Assembly (NCBI RefSeq): GCF_936928535.1
Contig: NZ_CAKZHY010000126.1
Span: forward strand, 1-60,835
Direction of reading: 5' to 3'
Length of the DNA stretch: 60,835 nucleotides
DNA from: an uncultured Bradyrhizobium sp.
Lineage (GTDB): Bacteria > Pseudomonadota > Alphaproteobacteria > Rhizobiales > Xanthobacteraceae
Shown: in pieces, positions 8,954-17,877 of the stretch
How the letters are laid out: each line of letters begins with the position of its first letter
Position numbering within the stretch: the first letter of the stretch is position 1
The notes under the pieces: model-generated
Seen by the model: only the letters and a program-made list of their open reading frames with translations
Databases searched by the model: none
Told to the model about the DNA's origin: nothing
Made by a program: the position numbers and the translations under genes

Positions 8954-9013
8954 CAGCCCACAGGGAACCACTCCATCCTTGCCCGATTCGCTTCCACGGT
9001 TTAACCGGGCGGC

Positions 9014-11269
9014 ATGGGAAAACGAATCGTTCCGCCGGAAGAACCGGCCGAAATTCACGAGGTGCCGCTGCGTGACGCGCTGGAAGAGCGCTATCTCGCC
9101 TATGCGCTCTCCACCATCATGCACCGCGCGCTGCCCGACGCGCGCGACGGCCTGAAGCCGGTGCACCGGCGCATCCTTTACGGGATGCGCCTGCTCAGGC
9201 TCGATCCCGGTACGCCCTTCAAGAAATCCGCCAAGATCGTCGGCGACGTGATGGGCTCGTTCCATCCGCATGGCGACCAGGCGATCTACGACGCCATGGT
9301 GCGCCTCGCGCAGGATTTCTCGTCGCGTTACCCGCTGGTCGACGGCCAGGGAAATTTCGGCAATATCGACGGCGATAACCCGGCTGCCTACCGCTACACC
9401 GAAGCGCGCATGACCGATGTCGCGCGGCTTCTGCTCGAGGGCATCGACGAGGACGGCGTCGAGTTCCGCGCCAATTACGACGGTCAGTCGAAAGAGCCGG
9501 TCGTGCTGCCCGGCGGCTTCCCGAACCTGCTCGCCAACGGCGCACAGGGAATCGCGGTCGGCATGGCGACCTCGATCCCGCCGCACAACGCCGCCGAGCT
9601 GTGCGAGGCCGCTCTGCACCTGATCGAGAAGCCCGACGCGAAGTCCAAGGCACTGATGAAATGGGTCAAGGGACCCGATTTCCCGACCGGCGGCATCTGC
9701 GTCGATTCCAAGCAGTCCATTGCCGAAGCCTACACGACCGGCCGTGGTTCGTTCCGCGTCCGCGCCAGGTGGCAGCACGAAGAGGGCGCCCGTGGCACCT
9801 GGGTCGTCGTCGTCACCGAGATTCCTTATCTGGTGCAGAAATCGCGGCTGATCGAGAAGGTCGCCGAGCTGCTGGACCAAAAGAAGCTGCCGCTGGTCGG
9901 CGACATCAGGGACGAGTCGGCCGAAGATGTCCGCATCGTCATCGAGCCGAAGTCTAAGAACGTCGATCCGGCGCTGATGATGGAATCGCTGTTCCGACTG
10001 ACCGAGCTCGAAAACAAGATTCCGCTGAACCTCAACGTGCTGATCAAGGGCCGCATCCCAAAGGTGGTGGGGCTCGCGGAGTGCCTGCGCGAATGGCTCG
10101 ACCATCTGCGCGACGTGCTGATCCGCCGCTCGAACTTCCGTAAGGGCCAGATCGAGCACCGGCTCGAAGTCCTGGGCGGCCATCTGGTCGCCTATCTGAA
10201 CCTCGACAAGGTGATCAAGATCATCCGCACCGAGGACGAGCCGAAGCCGGCCTTGATCAAGGCGTTCAAGCTCACCGAGATCCAGGCTGAGGCCATCCTC
10301 AATATGCGTCTGCGTAATTTGCGCAGGCTCGAGGAAATGCAGATCCGCGATGAAGATCGCGATCTGCGCAAGGAGCTGAAGGGCATCGAAGGCCTGCTCG
10401 CATCCGAATCCGAGCAGTGGAAGAAGGTCGGCGAGCAGGTCGGCAAGGTCCGCGACATGTTCGGACCGAAGACGCCGCTCGGCAAGCGCCGCACCACCTT
10501 CGCCGATGCGCCCGAGCACGACCTCGCCGCGATGGAGGAAGCCCTCGTCGAGCGCGAGCCGGTGACGGTCGTCGTCTCCGACAAGGGCTGGATCCGCACC
10601 TTGAAGGGCCACGTCGAGGATCTCTCGGGCCTCGCCTTCAAGCAGGACGACAAGCTCGGCTTCGCGTTCTTCGCGGAGACGACCTCGAAGCTGCTGTTGT
10701 TCGCGACCAACGGCAAGTTCTACTCGCTCGATGTTGCGAAGCTTCCGGGCGGGCGCGGCCATGGCGAGCCGATCCGCCTGTTCATCGACCTCGAGGAGGC
10801 GGCCCCAGTCGCGCTGTTCGTGCACAAGGGCGGCCGCAAATTCCTGGTTGCCAGCACCGAGGGTCAGGGCTTTGTCGTCAACGAGGACGATTGCGTCGGC
10901 ACCACCAAGAAGGGCAAGCAGGTCCTCAACGTCGAAATGCCGAACGAGGCGCGCACGGTCACCGAAGTGCTCGGCGACACCGTCGCTGTTATTGGCGACA
11001 ATCGCAAGATGCTGATCTTCCCGCTCGACCAGGTGCCGGAGATGGCCCGCGGTCGCGGCGTGCGCTTGCAGAAGTACAAGGACGGCGGCCTCTCCGACGT
11101 CGCGGTGTTCGAAGCCAAGGCGGGACTCACCTGGAAGGACTCTGCGGGGCGCGAATTCTCCGCGACCATGAAGGAGCTCGCGGAGTGGCAAGGCACCCGC
11201 GCCGATGCCGGCCGCCTGCCGCCGAAGGGTTTCCCGAAGTCGAACAGGTTCGGCAAGGTGATCGGGTAG
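9014..11269 (+). CDS. parC: DNA topoisomerase IV subunit A
   Basis: ParC is the DNA-breaking subunit of topoisomerase IV, which unlinks daughter chromosomes. The 751-aa protein has the type IIA winged-helix/tower region, with catalytic Tyr128 in AAYRYTEARMT, and a C-terminal six-bladed DNA-wrapping region of degenerate repeats (from about residue 500). In the quinolone pocket HPHGDQAIYD the usual serine is glutamine (Q89), while the acidic residue (D93) is kept. No parE is visible here. The stop codon is followed directly by a repeat cluster. Confidence 0.94.
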   Translation: MGKRIVPPEEPAEIHEVPLRDALEERYLAYALSTIMHRALPDARDGLKPVHRRILYGMRLLRLDPGTPFKKSAKIVGDVMGSFHPHGDQAIYDAMVRLAQDFSSRYPLVDGQGNFGNIDGDNPAAYRYTEARMTDVARLLLEGIDEDGVEFRANYDGQSKEPVVLPGGFPNLLANGAQGIAVGMATSIPPHNAAELCEAALHLIEKPDAKSKALMKWVKGPDFPTGGICVDSKQSIAEAYTTGRGSFRVRARWQHEEGARGTWVVVVTEIPYLVQKSRLIEKVAELLDQKKLPLVGDIRDESAEDVRIVIEPKSKNVDPALMMESLFRLTELENKIPLNLNVLIKGRIPKVVGLAECLREWLDHLRDVLIRRSNFRKGQIEHRLEVLGGHLVAYLNLDKVIKIIRTEDEPKPALIKAFKLTEIQAEAILNMRLRNLRRLEEMQIRDEDRDLRKELKGIEGLLASESEQWKKVGEQVGKVRDMFGPKTPLGKRRTTFADAPEHDLAAMEEALVEREPVTVVVSDKGWIRTLKGHVEDLSGLAFKQDDKLGFAFFAETTSKLLLFATNGKFYSLDVAKLPGGRGHGEPIRLFIDLEEAAPVALFVHKGGRKFLVASTEGQGFVVNEDDCVGTTKKGKQVLNVEMPNEARTVTEVLGDTVAVIGDNRKMLIFPLDQVPEMARGRGVRLQKYKDGGLSDVAVFEAKAGLTWKDSAGREFSATMKELAEWQGTRADAGRLPPKGFPKSNRFGKVIG

Positions 11270-11273
11270 TGGC

Positions 11274-11402
11274 TCTTGTCCCGGACGCGCTGCAGCGAGA
11301 ACGCTGAGCCGGGACCCACGCTGCATTGATTGCTCGGAGACACGGGCCCCGGCTCAGCAGCGCACCGTCGAAGTGACGCTGCGCTGCGTCCGGGGCACGA
11401 GA
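11274..11402. repeat. Pair of 'CCCGGAC...GAGCCGGG' repeat modules (family B)
   Basis: Two diverged copies of one module lie head to head after parC: 11274-11317 (+) and 11342-11400 (-). The module reads roughly TGYCCCGGACGC, then a CGCTGC-rich centre, then GCTGAGCCGGGRCCC. The same module recurs at 25992-26045, with a diverged inverted partner at 26073-26112. It is non-coding and able to form a long cruciform or RNA hairpin. Confidence 0.75.
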
Positions 11403-11433
11403 GAGGGGTAGCGTGCAACTGCCTCCCCATTGT

Positions 11434-11515
11434 CATTGCGAGGAGCTCTTGCGACGAAGCAATCCAGACTGCCTCCGCGGAGGGCTTCCTGGATTGCTTC
11501 GCTGCGCTCGCAATG
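11434..11515. repeat. Palindromic intergenic repeat (family A)
   Basis: This 82-base element has nested perfect inverted repeats: outer CATTGCGAG (11434-11442) / CTCGCAATG (11507-11515) and inner GAAGCAATCCAG (11456-11467) / CTGGATTGCTTC (11489-11500). Together with the family B pair it fills most of the gap of nearly 350 bases between parC and the GMC oxidoreductase gene. The form is typical of rhizobial intergenic repeats. Confidence 0.8.
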
Positions 11516-11616
11516 ACGAGAGGCGACGTCATCGCTCCCCAATTCACGTTCCGCCACGTTGCGCGGTCTGATACCGTCCGCCATCCTGGTGTTCTGGAAT
11601 GTCGAGAATTCACGCG

Positions 11617-13161
11617 ATGTACGATGTCATTGTTGTCGGCGGCGGCTCGGCCGGCGCTGCGGTTGCGGCACGGCTCTCCGAGGATCCGGCGCGGCGCGTC
11701 CTGCTGCTGGAGGCGGGTCTCGACTGGCGCGCTGACGAAGCGCCCTGGGAAGTGAAGACGCCGAACCCGATTCCGATCATCCACCAGCGCCAGTACCAGG
11801 AGAAATGGCAGTGGCCTGATCTCTTGACGCGCCGCGTCGCCGGACAGGAGCCGCGCTTCTACTGGCGCGGCAAGGGGCTCGGCGGATCCTCGATGATGAA
11901 TGGCCAGATTGCCATTCGCGGCGTTGCCGATGCCTTCGACGAATGGGCGGCCAATGGCTGCACCGGCTGGTCGGCCCGGGAGGTGATGCCCCTATTCTCA
12001 GTGATCGAGGACGATCTTGAATTCGGCGATGCCGTGGGACACGGTCGCGGCGGGCCGTTGCCGGTCTATCGCGCGCCACCGGAGAAATGGGGCCCGATCG
12101 ATCGCGGCTTGCACGATGCGGCGCTGGCGAGCGGCTATCCCTGGTGCGCCGATCTCAACGGCCCTGACGGCGAGGGCGTCGCCTGCTATCCCATCAACAG
12201 CCGCGACAGTCGCCGCATCAGCACAAATGAGGGCTATCTCGAGCCTGCGCGCGGCCGCGCCAATCTGGAGATCCGTGGGCGTACGCTGGTCGATCGCGTG
12301 CTGATCAGCGACGGCAGGGCGACAGGCCTTCGCGTTCACACCGAGGGGCAGGGCACCGGCGAGATCAGCGCACGCCAGATCGTGCTCTGCGCCGGTGCGA
12401 TCCACAGCCCGGCGATCCTGCTGCGCTCGGGCGTTGGACCTGCGGAGGAGCTGAAGGCGATGGGCATCGCGGTTGAGCGCGACCTTCCGGTCGGAAAGTA
12501 CTTCTTCGACCACCCGCTGTTTCGCGCCACCATCCAGCTCCACGAAAACCTGCGGCCGACTGATCCGGATACCCGCCACACCAATTGCTGCGTGACCTAT
12601 TCGTCGGGCCTGGCCGATGGCGGCAAGCGCGACATGATCCTGATTGCGTTCAATCACCGCGGCATCGGCATGCCCGGGGCGATTGGCGCCGGTCTGTTCA
12701 ACGCCTATTCGCGCGGCACCCTCAAGCTGGCCTCGACCGATCCTGATATCGATCCCATCGTCGAGGAGAACATGCTGGCCGATCCCCGCGACATGCTGCG
12801 GATGATGGACGCGGTCAAGCGGCTCGCCGTCATCACCTCGCAGCCAGCGCTATCAGGCATCGCCGACTGGATCAGGCTGGCCGACACTGATCTGACATTG
12901 CCGCAGGCCGCCAGCCTGCCCGATCACGAGCTCGACGCGCTGTTGCGCCGGGAGACCGGCGACATCCAGCATGCTGCCGGCAGCTGCCGCATGAGCGGTG
13001 TCAATGATGCCGACGGCGTCGTCAATCCCGATGGCACGGTGAAAGGCATCTCGGGCCTGCGCGTCGCCGACGCCTCGATCATGCCGTCCGACTGCCGTGC
13101 CAACACCCACTTCACGACGGTGGTGATCGGAGAGGCGATCGCGCGGATGATGATGCGGTAG
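11617..13161 (+). CDS. GMC-family FAD-dependent oxidoreductase (choline dehydrogenase-like)
   Basis: The glucose-methanol-choline family oxidises alcohols using FAD. The N-terminus MYDVIVVGGGSAGAAVAARL is the dinucleotide-binding GxGxxG fold; GKGLGGSSMMNGQ (residues about 88-100) is the GMC signature. The C-terminal half carries HAAGSCRMS and HFTTVVIGEAIA, which hold the two active-site His positions of the family. Length is 514 aa; an upstream ATG at 11599 would add six residues. The substrate is unknown. It stands alone between repeats and a convergent gene, so context gives no pathway. Confidence 0.88.
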   Translation: MYDVIVVGGGSAGAAVAARLSEDPARRVLLLEAGLDWRADEAPWEVKTPNPIPIIHQRQYQEKWQWPDLLTRRVAGQEPRFYWRGKGLGGSSMMNGQIAIRGVADAFDEWAANGCTGWSAREVMPLFSVIEDDLEFGDAVGHGRGGPLPVYRAPPEKWGPIDRGLHDAALASGYPWCADLNGPDGEGVACYPINSRDSRRISTNEGYLEPARGRANLEIRGRTLVDRVLISDGRATGLRVHTEGQGTGEISARQIVLCAGAIHSPAILLRSGVGPAEELKAMGIAVERDLPVGKYFFDHPLFRATIQLHENLRPTDPDTRHTNCCVTYSSGLADGGKRDMILIAFNHRGIGMPGAIGAGLFNAYSRGTLKLASTDPDIDPIVEENMLADPRDMLRMMDAVKRLAVITSQPALSGIADWIRLADTDLTLPQAASLPDHELDALLRRETGDIQHAAGSCRMSGVNDADGVVNPDGTVKGISGLRVADASIMPSDCRANTHFTTVVIGEAIARMMMR

Positions 13162-13256
13162 GTAGGGCAGGCGAGGCCGCGCGCGCCTTGCCGGGCAAAA
13201 TGCGCGTCACCGCCTGATGTGACCAGGCACGCGCGAACACGGTCGGTCCATGGTCT

Positions 13257-13649
13257 TCACAGAGATTGCCTCAAACTCTGGAGAAATCGTTCTTTCTCGC
13301 CCGGTGCGTAACCTTGGGATGCTCCATAGTAAGGTTCATCATATGGATTGGAGGGTGCAGCCCGGTAGTGGCTCGAAGGCTTTGGCCGCGTGTATGTTTG
13401 GCGCGAATTACGCCGATGGTTCTCTTTGGCCGTCGCACCCTTGTAATACGGATTGAGAACGCACATCTGGCCGTTCGCCGACGCCCTGCATTGGTCCATC
13501 GTCGTATAGCTACATCTGTAGTATGGGCTGATTCCCAAAGAGACGACGTACAGGCAAACGGGAAAGGCGGGATCATATCTTTGAGCCCGGGCGTGCCCCG
13601 CGGTTAGGGCGATGCTCATTGTCAAAACCGTCAAAGCCAATTTGTACAT
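13257..13649 (-). CDS. DUF3551-like small secreted protein
   Basis: The 130-aa product has a signal peptide (MYKLALTVLTMSIALTAGHARA) followed by a short cysteine-containing module: VCLYVVSLGISPYYRCSYTT, then MDQCRASANGQMCVLNPYY. This C-x-YRC-YT-x(n)-QC-x-A-x-G-x-C-x-NP pattern matches the DUF3551 family, which is abundant in Bradyrhizobium and presumably disulfide-bonded in the periplasm. The C-terminal half is Tyr/Pro/Ser/Arg-rich and low in complexity. Function is unknown. Confidence 0.75.
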   Translation of the reverse strand: MYKLALTVLTMSIALTAGHARAQRYDPAFPVCLYVVSLGISPYYRCSYTTMDQCRASANGQMCVLNPYYKGATAKENHRRNSRQTYTRPKPSSHYRAAPSNPYDEPYYGASQGYAPGEKERFLQSLRQSL

Positions 13650-13705
13650 GAGAGCTTCCTCCAGTTCGCTCAGCGAGCGAAACCGCGCCGTGATCGGGCC
13701 GCCGG

Positions 13706-14062
13706 CTACTCGATCGTTGCATTCACTGTCATGACCGATCGGCCTGAGCCATATGGACCTTGTCCTTCGCCGTAGATCGCAAACGTATCGGCGCCCTTGT
13801 ATCCGGATGCGGCAGTATATCTGAAAGTCGTGACATTGAGCTGCCTGAGCGACCCGTGTGAGGGCGGCTGAGAAACACCCGACTTATGCATCGCTCCGGG
13901 AATTCGCATCGGGAAATTGCAGGTATGCCCGGACCTGATCGCAAAGTAGGCCGTCATGTCGACGCCGAACACCGACGGCTGACCCGTGACCCGGCAATCG
14001 GAGACGGCGAACGCCGAAACCGGCATCAGGCTCAGGACGGCTGCAAATATCAACGACCGCAT
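13706..14062 (-). CDS. Secreted Ig-like/cadherin-like domain protein
   Basis: The 118-aa product has a signal peptide (MRSLIFAAVLSLMPVSAFA) and a mature domain of about 98 residues. The GSLRQLNVTTFRYTAASGYK segment followed by GADTFAIYGEG resembles the 'G-x-L...F-x-Y-x-P..G-x-x-G-x-D-x-F' core of bacterial Ig-like (Big_9) domains. Two cysteines (C23 and C48 in the preprotein) may pair. It lies on the same strand as the DUF3551-like gene, 56 bases away, so the two may be co-transcribed. Function is unknown. Confidence 0.65.
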   Translation of the reverse strand: MRSLIFAAVLSLMPVSAFAVSDCRVTGQPSVFGVDMTAYFAIRSGHTCNFPMRIPGAMHKSGVSQPPSHGSLRQLNVTTFRYTAASGYKGADTFAIYGEGQGPYGSGRSVMTVNATIE

Positions 14063-14200
14063 GCTCGTCTCCTGTGATGATGAGCGACATCATCCCAGTT
14101 GATCCCCAGCATTTGGATCACCATTGATTTGAATCAAACGCTTCAGCGGAGCTGATGCCGTGACCGGCATCAGCTCCTGCTTGAACGTTGCGGCGACTCT

Positions 14201-15019
14201 CTAAGCCTTCACCTTGTTGGTCGGCCAGTTGTGGGTCTCGGCGGTGGCGTCGCGGCACCAGCGATAGAAGGCGTCGTAAAGCAGCATGCCCGCCTCGAGT
14301 TGTTCGAGGTCGTCGTCGTACATGCGCGACAGCCCGAGCGAGGCCGCGAGCAGGCCCGGTGCCTCCGGCGCGAGATCCGGCCGTGCGGTGTCGGCGCCGC
14401 GCACCAGCGTGGCGAGCCGCAGCAGCGCCGGCGTCGCAATGCCGAACTCCTCGATCATCACGTCGAAGGTGCAGAGCTCACCGCGGTGGCTCCATAACAC
14501 GTTCTCGATGTCGAAGGGCGCTGCCTTGAAACGCTCGCCGACGGCGATCACCTCGGGCGGCGTGACAAACAAGAATACCGCAGCGGGATCGACGAAGCGG
14601 CGGATCAGCCAGGGGCAGGCGATGCGATCGACCTTCGGCCGCGCCCGCGTGACCCAGACGGTGCGTCCCTTGGCGTCGCGCGGCGGAAGTTTTCGCGTGT
14701 CGAGCAGCGGCAGTTTTGCTGCCTTCCAACCTTCGAACCCGTCTTCGAGAGTCTCCGCGTCAGCGCCCAGTTGCCTGAGCCAGGCGGCCGTGCCCTGCGC
14801 GAGCTTGGCGCCGCGCAGGCAGGAGACGATGGCGGAGCGGCCGGCAAATTCGCCGCCCCATTCGGCAACGGTCTCGTGGCTGCGCCTGATCGAGCCGGGA
14901 ATCAGCCTCCGGTCGGCGGCAAAATCCTCCTCGGTGCGGACATCGATCAGGGCAGGGGCATTGGCAGTGCCGATCAGGCGCGCCAATTTGTCGGATGATA
15001 TGGTCGTGAATGTAGGCAT
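14201..15019 (-). CDS. Rhodanese / ChrB-C chromate-resistance domain fusion
   Basis: The N-terminal rhodanese domain (residues about 5-105) has ALIDVRTEEDF and the active-site loop SCLRGAKLAQG with the catalytic cysteine. The C-terminal half (about 120-272) matches the ChrB C-terminal domain, with VWVTRARPKVDRIACPWLIR, FVTPPEVIAVGERF, and ENVLWSHRGELCTFDVMIEE. ChrB-type proteins regulate or assist chromate resistance, but no ChrA efflux gene is present nearby, so the substrate is uncertain. The ATG at 15019 was chosen because a GAGGA ribosome binding site precedes it; an upstream in-frame ATG at 15064 would add 15 residues outside the rhodanese fold. Confidence 0.85.
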   Translation of the reverse strand: MPTFTTISSDKLARLIGTANAPALIDVRTEEDFAADRRLIPGSIRRSHETVAEWGGEFAGRSAIVSCLRGAKLAQGTAAWLRQLGADAETLEDGFEGWKAAKLPLLDTRKLPPRDAKGRTVWVTRARPKVDRIACPWLIRRFVDPAAVFLFVTPPEVIAVGERFKAAPFDIENVLWSHRGELCTFDVMIEEFGIATPALLRLATLVRGADTARPDLAPEAPGLLAASLGLSRMYDDDLEQLEAGMLLYDAFYRWCRDATAETHNWPTNKVKA

Positions 15020-15289
15020 GGTGTTGCGTCCTCGCAAAAACCTGGGGACGCGATACTTGGGCATGTCGCCTCGTGGGGAGATCGCTCAATCCCCATGGCG
15101 CCGATTACAGCGAAACCGCGCCACGCTGTCAATCGCCTGCTGCATGGGCATTGGGCGTTAGCAGGGCATGTGAGGCGGCCTATAATTGTGCGGAAGCGGA
15201 ATTCTGCGACCGGGGCGGGGTTGATCCTCGGCCGAGCCAGGGCACTGCAACGAGCCGCTGCAACATGGCGCTGCCAGGAGGGACCAAGG

Positions 15290-16114
15290 ATGACCCGCAA
15301 GATCACGCTCGCTCTCGCCATTGCCGCATTCGCGCTGTCAGCACAGGCTGCGTTCGCGCAGATCAAGGGTGTCGAGAAGCTCTACATCATGAATTGCGGA
15401 GAAGGCGTCGCCGGCGACATCGGGCGCTGGTCGCCGGGGGTGAACGAAGGCAAGTCGATGGATTTCGTCGACACCTGCTATCTCATCAAGCACAGCCAGG
15501 GCTGGTTCCTGTGGGACACCGGCATTCCCGACGCCGTCGCGGTGATGCCGAACGGGCTTGCGCCTGCTGATCCGAAGGCCGTGACCTGGCGGCGCCCGAA
15601 GACGCTCGCTTCCCAGCTCGAGCAGATCGGGGTCAAGCCCGCCGACATCAAGGCGATGGGCGTCTCGCACACCCATCCCGATCACATCGGCAATGTCGAG
15701 ATGTTCCCGCAGGCGACGCTCTACGTGCAGAAGGCCGAATATGACTGGCCTGGCGCTAACAACGAGCCGCGCTTCAAGCCCTCGCATCCGGTCGAATTGC
15801 TTGCGGGCGACAGGGATGTGTTCGGTGACGGCAGCATCACCATCCTCTCGACCCCCGGCCACACGCCGGGGCACCAATCGCTGATGGTGAGGCTGCCGAA
15901 AACAGGCGTGGTGGTGCTCTCGGGCGATGCCGCTCACTTCAAGGATAATTACGACAACCGCCGTGTTCCCGTGATCAATGCCAACAAGGAGCAGTCGCTG
16001 GCGTCGATGCAGAAGATCGCCGACACCCTTTCGAAGGAAAAGGCGCAGCTCTGGATCAACCATGACAAGGCCCAGCGCGACGGCCAGAAGATGTCGCCGG
16101 AGTTTTATGATTAG
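15290..16114 (+). CDS. Secreted MBL-fold metallo-hydrolase (AHL-lactonase-like)
   Basis: The 274-aa preprotein has a signal peptide (MTRKITLALAIAAFALSAQA) and a metallo-beta-lactamase fold with the zinc motif HTHPDH (in GVSHTHPDHIGN), STPGHTPGHQS and LSGDAAHF. The order and spacing resemble N-acyl-homoserine-lactonase-type members. Periplasmic export is unusual for the classical AiiA enzymes, so lactonase activity is only a possibility. AGGAGG eight bases before the ATG supports the start. It diverges from the rhodanese-ChrB gene. Confidence 0.85.
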   Translation: MTRKITLALAIAAFALSAQAAFAQIKGVEKLYIMNCGEGVAGDIGRWSPGVNEGKSMDFVDTCYLIKHSQGWFLWDTGIPDAVAVMPNGLAPADPKAVTWRRPKTLASQLEQIGVKPADIKAMGVSHTHPDHIGNVEMFPQATLYVQKAEYDWPGANNEPRFKPSHPVELLAGDRDVFGDGSITILSTPGHTPGHQSLMVRLPKTGVVVLSGDAAHFKDNYDNRRVPVINANKEQSLASMQKIADTLSKEKAQLWINHDKAQRDGQKMSPEFYD

Positions 16115-16229
16115 CCTGCTGTAATCCTGTTGCCGTCACCGTGGCAGCAGGGATGTGCTAGGCGCGGCCAAACGCTCCGGCACGGGAGGCGAAGCGTGGG
16201 AGAGTGGCTCGGGGTCGCGATCACCCGCT

Positions 16230-16361
16230 ATCTCGTCGCTGGCGGCGCTGCTGATCGGCGAGCCGATCACGCCAAATCTCTTGATTGGCCTCGTTGCCGT
16301 GTTCGCCGGCATCTGGATCGCGACGAGCGAGGCGAAGCCGACTAGCTCCGCGGCGCGGTGA
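16230..16361 (+). pseudogene. Remnant of an EamA/DMT-family transporter (C-terminus only)
   Basis: The frame reads ISSLAALLIGEPITPNLLIG followed by LVAVFAGIWIATSEAK and a stop codon. This is the characteristic final helix pair of EamA-type drug/metabolite transporters (LGEPLTPxxLxGxxLVLxGIxLA). No upstream part of such a gene exists in any frame between 16115 and 16229, so only the last 40 or so codons remain, apparently after a deletion. Confidence 0.7.
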
Positions 16362-16533
16362 TCGCAGGCGGACCGCCTTCCGGCGTTTTCTTCGGCTTCA
16401 AGCTGCCGGCATAGAAGGAGACCAACCACACCAGCAGCACGGCGAGGAGATAGACGCCCCAGGCCTGCCGCGGCGTCATGGCCCAGCGGATGAAGCCTAG
16501 GAAGGTGCGGGGCGGGCGATTGTCTTCGGTCAT
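16342..16533 (-). CDS. Small single-pass membrane protein
   Basis: The 63-aa product (MTEDNRPPRTFLGFIRWAMT and following) has one transmembrane helix at about residues 24-42 (WGVYLLAVLLVWLVSFYAG) and a Lys/Pro-rich C-terminal tail. It overlaps the end of the transporter remnant on the other strand by 20 bases. It is 31 bases downstream of the MFS gene on the same strand and could be co-transcribed with it. Function is unknown. Confidence 0.6.
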   Translation of the reverse strand: MTEDNRPPRTFLGFIRWAMTPRQAWGVYLLAVLLVWLVSFYAGSLKPKKTPEGGPPAITAPRS

Positions 16534-16564
16534 CCGGCGCTTGTGCGCGAAACCGCGCGCCCGG

Positions 16565-17722
16565 TCAATCCGGCCGCTTGTCGGCGCGGATCAGGACCAG
16601 CGCGGCCAGCGCTGACAGGCTGAGCGCAGACGAGACCATCAGCACCTTGGCGCCCATCACGTCGATCAAGAGGCCGAAAGCGAGCGGCGCGATCGCCTGC
16701 GCCATGCGTGCCGGCGCGCCGATGATGCCGAGGCGGTAGCCAAAATCCTTCGGGCCGAAGATCGAAAGCGGCAGCGTCCCGCGCGCGATCGTCAAGATGC
16801 CGTTGCCGGAACCGTGCAGCAGCGCAAAGGCGCTCGCCGCCGGCGCGCCGAAAATGGCGACGACGGCGGCTCCAATCGGGTGGGTCAGGCAGGCCAGGCG
16901 GGTCGACCACAAGGGATGAAAGCGGGACAGGACGCTCGCCTCCAGAATGCGCGCGATCACCTGGGCCGGACCGATCAACGCGCCGGCCGCAATCGCCTCG
17001 ACATGGCTTGCGCCCGTGGCCTCGAGGATGCGCGGGAAATGCACGGCCATGGCGCCGGTGACGGTCCAGACGGCCGCGAAGACGAAGGCGAGCAGGATCA
17101 TGGTGCGGTCGAGCGGGATGTGCGGCTTCTCCACGGTCGCTGCGGCCTGTTTGGCGCCCTTGATCGAAGGCAACATGAAGAAATTGAGGGGCAGGCCGAT
17201 CAGGATGTTGGCGGCGGCCCAGGCGAAACACGTTTCCCGCCAGCCGATATGCGCGAGCCCCCAGGCCGTCAGGGGCCAGCCGACGGTCGAGGCAAAGCCC
17301 GCCATCAGCGTGATGCCGGTGATCGAGCCGCGCGCCTCGGTGCCATAGATGCGGCCGAGCGCGGCGAAGGCGGCGTCGTAGAGTCCCATCGCCATGCCGA
17401 TGCCGAGCACGAGCCAGGCGAACGCCATCACCGCAACGGATTGCGAGAAGCCGAGCAGGACGAGGCCGGCGGCGATGGTCAGGTTCGAGGCCGACAAGAC
17501 CTGACGGCCGCCGACCAGATCGATCTGCCGGCCGATGCGCGGCCCCAGCATGGCGGAGATCACGAGCGAGGCCGAGAACGCGCCAAAGATCCAATTGGTG
17601 GAGATGCCGAGGTCGTTCGCCATGGGATCGGCAAGCAGGGCCGGCAAATAATAGCTGGAGGCCCAGGCGAGGGTCTGTGTCGTGCCGAGCGCGAGGATGA
17701 TTGGAAGCTGGCGCTGGCTCAT
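16565..17722 (-). CDS. Major facilitator superfamily transporter
   Basis: This 385-aa inner-membrane protein has about 12 hydrophobic segments. It begins MSQRQLPIILALGTTQTLAW and carries the MFS loop 2-3 motif as GPRIGRQIDLVGGRQVL. A long run of similar chromosomal MFS proteins lacks characterised substrates, and none can be named here. The start was chosen at the ATG at 17722, directly before the first helix; the frame extends further upstream but without hydrophobic or conserved sequence. It diverges from the cyclase gene at 17878. Confidence 0.85.
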   Translation of the reverse strand: MSQRQLPIILALGTTQTLAWASSYYLPALLADPMANDLGISTNWIFGAFSASLVISAMLGPRIGRQIDLVGGRQVLSASNLTIAAGLVLLGFSQSVAVMAFAWLVLGIGMAMGLYDAAFAALGRIYGTEARGSITGITLMAGFASTVGWPLTAWGLAHIGWRETCFAWAAANILIGLPLNFFMLPSIKGAKQAAATVEKPHIPLDRTMILLAFVFAAVWTVTGAMAVHFPRILEATGASHVEAIAAGALIGPAQVIARILEASVLSRFHPLWSTRLACLTHPIGAAVVAIFGAPAASAFALLHGSGNGILTIARGTLPLSIFGPKDFGYRLGIIGAPARMAQAIAPLAFGLLIDVMGAKVLMVSSALSLSALAALVLIRADKRPD

Positions 17723-17877
17723 ATGCCCGAATTTCTGGCCGTCTGTGTCATCATTTGCATTTGCGGCCTGGGGCGAGAGCGCGTCAACCGCGTCCGCGAC
17801 ATATTCGATCTGCCGCGGGCGGGAGCCTCTGACGTGCTCGGCCTTTCGCTCGTCACGAATGCACGCCATAATGGCGC

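Noticed and set aside
8597..11326. A 909-codon open frame antisense to parC
   Set aside because: It mirrors parC codon by codon, has no start signal or family motif, and is the expected by-product of high-GC third positions. Similar long antisense frames over rsh, era, glyA and mntH were rejected for the same reason.
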